A stretch of 64,000 nucleotides of DNA from Moniliella sp. 'wahieum'. Its lineage: Eukaryota; Basidiomycota; Moniliellomycetes; Moniliellales; Moniliellaceae. The number at the start of each line of letters is the position of its first letter. Position 1 is the first letter of the stretch. The position numbers and the translations under genes are program-made. The notes beneath the pieces were generated by a model. That model was not told where the DNA came from. It ran no database searches and was given only the letters and a program-made list of their open reading frames with translations. The stretch is from positions 806,001-870,000 of the forward strand of contig RSEE01000004.1 of the NCBI GenBank assembly GCA_003971905.1, read 5' to 3'. Of this stretch, positions 56,540 to 64,000 are shown piece by piece.

Positions 56540-57776
56540 GTTCGCCTCTATCCTCCCTCGCTCTCGAATTTGCTCGGGTGGTTGCCGCCCATGCTCCCGC
56601 CGTCTTTGCCGGCGTTCCTGAAGCACTTTTCCCCGCGCATGGGCCAAATGGAACGACACTTCTTACCTCCTGTCCCGCATGGGTGACCGCAAGGTCAAGG
56701 TTGCTTTCACTCCCAATGGCCGCGCTGACGACATTGTCACCCTTCCTGCTGGCACCCAAGGGCCATCCACGGACAACAAGGTCTTCGCTCTGCCATACGA
56801 AGCCGAGCTGTCCGTATCCCATCCCTCTGTCCGCGTTGACCAAGGCATTTACTGACATTTCTTTTCCTACCCTCTTAGCACACATTTACAGAGCTTTTTG
56901 ATGCTCTGCACCCTCCGGATGGCTCAGATGGCCCGCTGCCTACTTGCAATCCCAAAACAACAATCTCTGCAGTCCCGACACTCCGAGGTGATTTTTCTCC
57001 TCTACTAGAGGACCTCCTAAGCACCTCTGTTGATCTCCCTTCTGGAACCCACCCAAGGGGGATGAATCTGACGGGGCTAGCACCTCCTCTGGTACGCTTC
57101 CCGGCGCACATGCTTCGCATTCTACCAATGGACCTCACTTGCTCGACGTGCCCTTGCGTCGGCAGTGTATGGCGTCCCACCCGAGGCAGTCACGTATGGT
57201 TTGGTACGACCACGAGCGCCAGTCGTTACACAAGGACCACTACGAAAACATCTTTGTCGTCATCAAGGGCATCAAAGTATTCACTCTTATTCCGCCTTGG
57301 GAAAACGCTTGGATCGAGGATGACAAAGTGTACCCCACTACCGTTGGGCGCAAGGATGGCCAAACGACGCGGCCCCACTCCGCCTCTGACTTGCATCTGG
57401 TCCAGACTGATGGCTCGACCCCTTGGCTCACGGTGGATCCCACTCTTCCTCCTACCTCGGGTAGGAACCGAGGCGAAAAGAGATATGCACGTGGCCAACG
57501 CACCCCCACTCATCCCTCCCATTAGGGGTGGTTCGAGCTGGAGAGACACTTTACCTCCTGCTGGGTGGTACCACCACGTATCTCAAGCGGAAGATGTGTC
57601 GCCCAACCCAAGGAGACAGCCGTGATCGGGCTCACAACTTTTGGTACGATGTACCTCTCAATGATCGCTGGGCCTGGACCAACTTTGCTACTGCCTTGCG
57701 CAGCAAGCCGACGGTACGCACAACCCGGACATGGACGAAGCCTGAGCCCATTACCACTTATTTCAGTCCAGGATGA
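56540..57776 (+). CDS. JmjC-domain (cupin-8) oxygenase, JMJD7 type
   Basis: Members are Fe(II)/2-oxoglutarate oxygenases that hydroxylate proteins. The order of segments matches JMJD7: SSLALEFARVVAAHAPAVFA (about 56550), RKVKVAFTPNGRADDIVTLP (56690-56750), a short intron ending in CCTCTTAG at 56879, TFTELFDALHPPDGSDGPL, AYLQSQNNNLCSPDTP and DFSPLLEDLL. Then come the iron-binding SLHKDHYENIFVVIKG (His 57229-57231, Asp 57235-57237), FTLIPPWENAW, and ETLYLPAGWYHHV carrying the distal His (about 57565-57575). The end is FWYDVPLNDRWAWTNFATAL and stop 57774-57776. At least four frame breaks cut it (near 56560, 56640, 56990, 57130 and 57550-57620). The start codon is not fixed. Confidence 0.82.
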
Positions 57777-58339
57777 TGGATATAACCTTGCCGTCCTCTC
57801 GCTATGCAGATATAATTCGGTATTTAGATTGGCCATGACGGTCATGCCACGCCAGGTTCGTACATCATCTGCACCACCTGCCTGGCTGGAGACAACTTAG
57901 CCCTTGATGGGAGGAGAAAGGACAAAATGGGCGAATCCTCCGACGGACAAAAAGATGAAGAAGACACCGCCTCTCCTTGCCCGGGACAACGGCGGGCCCA
58001 AAATGGACCTCGTTCCCGAGGCAACGGCGAATTCATCGAATCAACGGGGAATGTAGTAGCCTAGTATGTAGTAGTATACTTGGAAAATCGAATCTTGAGA
58101 TGGGATATTGATACAAAGTTCGTGTCCACAAAACAAATTCCAAATAAAGCCAATGCGTCACTCGGCCCAGCGGGCCCCAAGGTGGCAATCCTGCAAAAGT
58201 GGCCATCGCACCGAACACCACCACACCGCAAGCCATCGCCCGCTCTCGGGAGCGAAACCCCGCTTTTTCTTGCGGGGGAAGTGACGAAACAGGCATTATC
58301 GCATTCACAGAGGTATCCTCTTCGCACTCATCTTCGTAG
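57777..58339. other. Intergenic between two convergent genes
   Basis: A minus-strand frame here starting MACGVVVFGAMATFAGLPPW (about 58230) has one hydrophobic stretch and could be a C-terminal membrane anchor of the FHA protein, but the link is not shown. Confidence 0.35.
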
Positions 58340-60125
58340 CTGCTTCTCTTGCGCTTGCCATGATCGCTGTGCTGGGCATGACCAACGTACAGTCCCCGCC
58401 TCCATTCTCGCCTCCATGCTCAACACTGTCGGCGAGCGCATCCGTCCAGTTGTGTCCCCAAGATGGTCAGTAGACGCAGAAGCCGTCGAGGACAAGGCCG
58501 CTCGCGGCCTGATGTATGCAGAGGTAACATGGAGCGAGGAAGGATATAGAAGCTGATTGAGGGGTGCCGGGGGCGAAATCGCTTTCTCTTGGCTGCCATT
58601 GGTGCTGCTGCCGTTGGGTGCAACTAGCGTTTCATCCCCATCGCCAGCTTCAACCTGGTCCTCATCCCTTCATCGTCCTCATGACCATTTGCTGGTGGTG
58701 CAGGTTGGTTCGGATCAGGAGACACAAAGGGTACTTGGAGGGGCAAGTCCGATGACGGCGAAGGCAACAAGGAGAGAAACCCATATTTTCTTCGGCGGCT
58801 GGAGCCGGGAGAAGGATAGAGGAAGCCGCGGTGTTAAATGCTCCCTGGTCACTCGTCGCGTCGACCCAGAAGACCTGTGAGCCAAAATTAGTACTTTGAT
58901 CCTTTGCGCGGCACAACAACAGGGGACATACCGCTGCACTCATATTGCGGTGTAATGTGTTGATGCTGCGGCCTCTCTGGTGCCGGCCGAGGGAGATCAC
59001 CGTCGACTCTGGTTTACGCCAGTCAGATTTCTCGTAGCGGCTTCAAGCAATGGAGGTTGACGTCCCGCTGGCAGTCCGCGAATCGAGTGGACCAACGTCC
59101 CATGGGTCGAACCTAGGTCTTGGACCCTCATTCGTCCGTTGGGATCTAACGCGAGAAAGATGCTCGCATGGTCAGCTGATACAACGCGCGACGTTGCCGC
59201 AGCTGACTGGGCCGTCCAAGAGAAATGTGCGAGAGTGGTCCAGCATTGATCGAGACTGTCACACATTTCCCTGCGAAAGGTGTCTGAACCTGAGGCTTCC
59301 ATAACCTCAAAGGTCGCCGTGGGCGAAGATTGCGTGGTACCACGGTGGCATAAAAGGGCTAGGTGAACCGTGATCCCATTGCGTCCAACCTGGACACGCG
59401 CCAGAGTTGCAGTCCTCATAGAGATCCAAGGGTCGAGTCCAGTGGCCGAGGGAAGTTGGAAGCGCAGCTCCTCGACTTGACTCGCCTGCTCCTTCCCCGG
59501 CCCGAGTCCGTCCGAAGGGGAAACGATCTGCCAGTGTGGATGCTTGACATGCATGTCCGCATCCAAGCAAAAGGCAGGGTGGTACCATGCGTGCAACAGG
59601 GTGGGGTTGCCCCGTTGGGGCAGTGCCGGTCTGGAGCTTTGAGCCTGGACCACGTCCCCTTTCGTATCCAATCCACCATCCCAGAAACGCAGGACCAGCT
59701 GGGGGCCGTTGGCCACAACAGCCTCATATTTGTGCCTTGACCAAGCCCACTGCAGAAGTCCGTCCATTTGTTCCAGATCCACTCGGGTCGGCACGGGGGG
59801 CAGCCAAAGCGCCCAAGGCCATAGGGGCCCAAAGAGGTGGAAAGGAGCGGTTCATGGCACTGTTTCCTTGAATAGGCGTCCAGTCCACATCGGCTCATCG
59901 AGAAAACAATGAAAGTGGAGGCGGGATCTTCAATGATGCACCATCTTGGGGGAGGTGACGCATGGACGGGTACATGGGATTGCTAGGAGGAGAGTGCGAG
60001 GACCGTGGGGGAGGCATCGGCGAGAACCGGGATGGCACAGCAGCGGAGGAGGAGGAAAGGCATTGATCGGCGTTCAAGTATTGGGCTGCCGAGGAGACGG
60101 TAGAGGTGGAGGGATTGGTGCTCAA
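58340..60125 (-). CDS. FHA-domain protein
   Basis: FHA domains bind phosphothreonine and serve signalling, DNA-damage or STRIPAK complexes. A Ser/Pro-rich N-terminus (SNPMYPSMRHLPQDGASLKI, about 59940-60000) is followed by RSFPPLWAPMALGALAAP. A folded region comes next, with LLQWAWSRHKYEAVVANGPQ and LVLRFWDGG. The FHA core is at about 59220-59060: an ISLGRPSQ-like strand, VVSADHASIFLALDPNGRMR and VQDLGSTHGTLV. The SxxH and STHGT motifs are the phosphopeptide-binding loop residues. After more sequence the C-terminal region (58700-58340) is acidic, then Ser-rich (APNGSSTNGSQEKAISPPAP). Frame breaks lie at about 59790, 59230, 58990 and 58700. A C-terminal membrane anchor further downstream, as in Far9/SLMAP proteins, is possible but unproven. 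Confidence 0.7.
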
Positions 60126-60765
60126 GCTTATGTGCTGAAGGACGTAGGTGGTGGTGGGGAGCTGACAGTCCGCGGCAACGATAGCACCTCCCTCACCTTA
60201 AATAGGCCGCACCTCCTCCCAGGACGCTGCGGTCTGCTGCTGCCGTGGCGGGCAGCACGCGGGCAGTGCGCAGCCTGGATGCGGATGGATGAGCACAGTG
60301 CGGCGGTGCTGCTGCGTGGTTAAATGACGGGCGGCCTGGGCGGCCTGGTGGCCCTAGCCCTAGCGCCCAGCGCAGCGCCAGACGACGGACAACCGATGAG
60401 CAGTGACCGGTGACCTGCCCCGGTCAGTGTGCTGTGCCCACTGGGGCGCTGTGCCGGGGTGGCTTGACCGCCAGTGCAATCACAGCACGCTCACGCAGAC
60501 CCCCATCGGCATATCAATGTCACCGCCACTATCGCCACCGCCCCCCTCGTGCCCCAACTGCCCCTGCCCCACACCCCCTTCTCTGTGCAAGCGGCTGCGT
60601 CAGATGCGTGTATATACATTCCGAGCGAGCTCCATCCAATAGCAGGCAATCTCTTCCTGGGTGCAGCCACACAGGAGCACCATCGCCCAGCTGGAGCCCC
60701 AGGCCGCAATTCATCCCCGTCGCCCCCCACTCTATACGCTTGAGCCGAGGGGTAGCCGGTCCCCA
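60126..60765. other. Intergenic between two minus-strand genes
   Basis: GC-rich, the probable promoter of the FHA gene. Contains AGCGCCAGACG and CCGGTGACC words near 60360-60420. No supported gene. Confidence 0.4.
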
Positions 60766-63383
60766 TCACGCCATTCCCTGCGCTCCTTCCCGCCCTGCCT
60801 TGCCCCGGCCCCGGCTCCCACTGCCAGCAGGCGCATCCGCACGGGGCAGGGGAGGGACCGCAGCATACAGTGACGCCGCAGCAGGCTCGACCCCAGCAAC
60901 GTGCGGGGCGGCCATCGGGTGGCCTTGATCCCTAACGGCGGGGATGGCGGCCGCGACCTCTTCCTCTTCCTCCTCTTCCTCCTCCCCCTCTCCATCCTCC
61001 TCCAAGTTGGGCTTGCGGTGGAACTTGTACACGTGCTGGCTGAGCGCATGACGCGTCGGACCAGCGTAGTCGTTGCATATAGTGCACTCGTACGGCCGCG
61101 GTCCCGCATGAATCCGCATGTGCCAGGCAAGGGCGGGAGGAGAGCGAACGACGCGGCCGCAAATGGAGCAGTGATGCCTTCACCCTTCTTGCCCTTAGTA
61201 CCAGGCTTCGATGCGGGGCGAGAGCTAGCAGTAGAGCGGGCCCGCTTCGCCTGTCCCCCCCCAACCGAGCTGCCTGGGCCGAGTTCTTCATAGCCGCATG
61301 TGGGGCTGCAAAGCCAGTGGATGCCTTTCCCTTTGCAGAGGGAAGAGCGTCTGAGTCCGTGGCAGATTTGCGCCGCGCCTTGGAGTTCTCCTCGCGATGA
61401 TGCTTGTAGATGTGTTGGTGAAGAGCATGACGGGTGGGGCCTGCATACTCTGAGCAGAGTACACTGGAACGGCCGAGGCCCTTCATGAGTGCGGATGTGC
61501 CAAGCTAAGGCTGGAGGTGAGGTGAGCGAACACTTCGCCCACACACGGGGCATGTCAAGGCCGAGCTTCCCTGCGCATCGCCACCAACACGCTTCGCACT
61601 CGCGCCAGGCGGTTTTCCCTGGGCACCGGAACCATTGAGGCCAGTAGGAAGGCTACCTACCCCGTTCCCAGCCACCGCTTGCATACCCGTAGCGTGGGCA
61701 GACCCCGTGGTAGCCATAGGTGCAAAGGAGGACTCATCTTGCTCATCGGCACGAAGACGGGATCGCTTCTTTCCCCGGGGGGCTGCTGAGCTCCCCGTTT
61801 GGACTTTGCACCTTGAGAATTGGTAGCTGGAGCGTTCGGATCCGAAGCTGCATTCTCCATTGGGTGACGAACGTCAGGGGGCAAATGAGAGCCGGTTTGG
61901 GGAAGCCAGGGTACTCCGGATTTTCACCAGGCGCAGTACCCTTGTATCGACCCGCATCTGATGGGCGAGGGGTTGCCTGGTTCAACCCCGAACGCTTGGA
62001 CCGCGACGCTTTCGATATAGATTTGGGGTTGACCGACATTACGCCGGGACTGATTGAAGTAACGGGGGCCGACGGGTCTGTTCCGCCGACAGAGGCAGAA
62101 TGGTGGTGGGCCGAGTAATACGGAGAAGACTGGACCGAAGACCCTGACTTTGACGCCGACGAGGCATGCTGAGCTTGCGCTTGTAGCATGGACACGCCCG
62201 ATGGTAACCCCGACGCAGAGGACGAAGGCAGGATGCCCGATCCCGCCAGCGTAGCCGCCGGAGGCAAGCTAGGAACCGTGACCGGAAGAGGGCTGGTTCC
62301 AGGAAAAGGAGACACCTCATTGGATCCCACAGCAGAGGCAACGCTAGCGCGGGCCTGGGTGCGCCTGCGCCCACTGGGCCGTGAGGGTCGCCGCGATGAA
62401 GCGGGAACAGCAGTAGGAGGAAGATTAGATTCCGGTTCCACGCCACTAAGACCCGAGGAGGCAGGGGAGCCTGGAGTCCAATATTGGCCGAAGCAGCCAG
62501 CCCGACAGGGGACATTGCCGCATGAGTTGGAGTCATGTTGGGGTGATGATGGGGCCCGGGGTTGGAGAGCATGTGGGGGGATGGGGCGTACATATGTTGC
62601 CCGTATTGGCCAAACTGGGAAGATACTGTGGCTGCACGACCTCGGTTTGGATCTGTGCCTGCATCTGTGCTTGCACCTGGGCCTGGGCTTGTGCCTGAGC
62701 TTGGGCTTGAGCTTGGGCCTCCGCCTGGGCTTGAGCTTGAGCTTGAGCTTGGGCCTGGGCGTGCGCCTGGGCGTCAACTTGTGCTTGAGCTGGGTGCTGC
62801 GCATAATGTTGCTGGTACTGCATATGCGACGGGGTATACTGATCGTACGGTGAAGATTGCGTATACTGGGGTGAAGGGCCTGGAGCAGGAGGCGGAGGTA
62901 GAGGATGAGGCTGCGCTTGTGATCCATGTATCTGGGGAGGAGGGAGAGCAGGGGATGCAGTCGGAGGGGTGACCAGCCCCATGAACGATCGGGATAGAAT
63001 CGCTTGGATCTCGAGTCCTCCTCCAAGTTCTGGAAGGTCAGCATAGGATCCGGGAGGCCCATGTATCCGCCCTGCGTACGAGACGAAGGATCGTTACGCA
63101 CTACACGCCCGTCGTACCCGCGCATCTCACTCATGCCAGGATGGAAGCCGGAAGGATGAGAAGCGTGCTGAGAGGGATGCGATAGAGCGTGCTGAGCCAG
63201 TGACGAGGCACCGGGGCCGCCCGTCTGAGCTTGGGACAAAGCGGAGTAGTTATGCGGCACGGTAGACGCGCCGGCAGCGGTGGCAACCCCGTGGGTGTAG
63301 CCGTGTGCAGGCGGCACACCGCCTGCTGGCCATCGAGGGGGCGGGGGCGCGTGCATAGGGGGCGGTGGGGAAGACGCGGTCAT
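60766..63383 (-). CDS. C2H2 zinc-finger protein with duplicated two-finger unit and Gln-Ala tract
   Basis: Probable DNA-binding transcription factor. ATG 63383 gives MTASSPPPPMHAPPPPRWPA. A long low-complexity N-terminal half follows, with LTFQNLEE (about 63020), a Pro-rich part, and an (Gln-Ala)n tract at 62655-62795. Ser-rich and basic stretches (SKASRSKRSGLNQATPRPSD, about 61980) come next. The C-terminal third holds two similar finger pairs. Pair 1 (about 61555-61420) has CPVCGRSVRSP, PALAWHIRTHEGPRPFQC and CSEYAGPTRHALHQHIYKHH. Pair 2 (about 61165-61030) has PALAWHMRIHAGPRPYECTI and NDYAGPTRHALSQHVYKFH. Between them is a basic linker with PASKPGTKGKKGEG. An acidic Glu run and an Ala-rich end follow, stop 60766. 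Frame breaks cut both pairs and the N-terminal half (near 63000, 62600, 61730, 61515 and 61130). Confidence 0.8.
62655..62795. repeat. GCYTGD hexanucleotide tract coding for Gln-Ala
   Basis: About 20 head-to-tail units such as GCCTGGGCTTGA. On the minus strand they read Gln-Ala repeatedly inside the zinc-finger gene. Length variation between strains is likely. Confidence 0.8.
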
Positions 63384-64000
63384 CGGCCCCACGTGTCGGC
63401 CAGCGGTCGCGGGACATGGATCCACGCGAGACAGAAGGGGGAGGGGGGGGAGGGAAGGGCGGGGGCGCGCTGCGGGAGGTGGTGGCGTGCGGGAGCGCGT
63501 CGGAGAGCCCGCGCGCCATAAGCCATGACGAACATCCACAGCACAGCACAGCTGGGCACAACCCACAAGCGGCACAACCGGGGCCAGGCTGCACATGCGA
63601 CGCATCACACAGGCGCCCGGCGGTGGCGGATTCGGAGCTCGAGAGCAGCCCAGTGCGCCGCACCAGCCCCGCGTCGAGCAGTGTGCTTGCGTAAGAAACG
63701 AGGCTTGAAGCTTGAAGGCGGTATCTTCCTGCGCTGCGCGGGCGGCGTAGGGCTCGGGCCGCGCTCTCAGGCCGGGCGCTGAGCGGCGCTGCGCTGAGCC
63801 TCAGCCAGGCAGCGCAGGGGCGCTGAGGCCTCCTGGGCTCAGGTCGGCCTGAGAAAGGCGCTCGCTCAGCTGAGCGGCTGCGTGGCTGAGGCTCAGCGCT
63901 TCACGCGCTAAGCCCTGGAATGCGAACGTTTCAAGTTGGCACGAGGTTTACGCGTTTTGAAATTTGACCCCGTCTCCAACAAATGCATCCCTGGCGGCAG
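63384..64000. other. Upstream of the zinc-finger gene, ending in a palindromic-word tract
   Basis: GC-rich promoter region with G runs at 63440-63456. From about 63770 to 63910 the sequence is built from GCTGAGC, GGCGCTGAG, CTCAGC and GAGGCTCAGC words, similar to the tracts at 34490 and 50070. No gene supported. Confidence 0.5.

Noticed and set aside
58080-58556. 158-codon plus-strand frame
   Set aside because: It lies opposite the acidic, Ser-rich C-terminal part of the FHA gene, which reads more naturally on the minus strand.
61300-63694. Plus-strand frames opposite the zinc-finger gene
   Set aside because: They mirror the low-complexity Gln-Ala and Ser/Pro-rich coding strand and carry no motif.
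1-64000. Retrotransposon or DNA transposon genes
   Set aside because: I looked for reverse transcriptase YxDD-type, integrase and transposase patterns in the translated frames and found none that hold up. Only short non-coding repeats remain.

Overview
The window looks like nuclear DNA of a filamentous fungus, most likely a basidiomycete. The evidence is short GT-AG introns of about 54-88 bp, tRNA genes with introns after position 37, Pol III T-run terminators, no operon structure, and long Ser/Pro-rich disordered proteins. A Rhizoctonia/Ceratobasidiaceae-type genome is my guess from protein style only. I found no bacterial, phage, CRISPR or viral feature and no intact transposon.

Layout. 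1-1232 holds the C-terminal nucleotide-binding domain of a degenerate ABC transporter (+). 1683-9576 (-) is one very large disordered and coiled-coil protein. 10419-10500 is tRNA-Pro(AGG). 11173-13804 (-) is another disordered protein. 13.8-19.2 kb is gene-poor. 19857-20306 (-) is prefoldin subunit 4 and 20473-20568 is tRNA-Cys(GCA). 21115-24341 (+) is a HECT E3 ubiquitin ligase. 25737-27112 (+) is a secreted GH5 glucanase. 29312-30999 (+) is a dual-specificity phosphatase. 32159-33748 (-) is a membrane GT2 glycosyltransferase, divergent from an acyltransferase-3 membrane protein at 37483-39020 (+). 39-51.8 kb is mostly repeat-rich DNA with one cysteine-rich CxxC-repeat protein at 47069-48787 (-). 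51794-52470 (-) is a small secreted protein. 54690-55801 (-) is an endonuclease/exonuclease/phosphatase enzyme. About 56540-57776 (+) is a JMJD7-type JmjC protein. About 58340-60125 (-) is an FHA-domain protein. 60766-63383 (-) is a C2H2 zinc-finger protein with a duplicated two-finger unit and a Gln-Ala tract.

Three general points. First, almost every long conserved gene is cut by one or more single-base frame breaks, often at G/C homopolymers, while the short genes (prefoldin 4, the secreted protein, both tRNAs) are clean. I read this mainly as consensus error or a poorly polished assembly, so coordinates of long genes are spans rather than exact exon lists. Second, many intergenic stretches are built from iterated short palindromic words (ACGCGT, CTAGTAAC, CCTAAGG, ATCGAT, ACCGGT, GCTGAGC). 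Third, several dispersed and tandem repeats recur, including one family with four copies and a separate pair of about 245 bp. The genes are ordinary housekeeping, signalling and cell-surface functions. I did not find a clearly novel system; the best candidates for follow-up are the divergent GT2/acyltransferase pair, the small secreted protein and the palindrome-word tracts.
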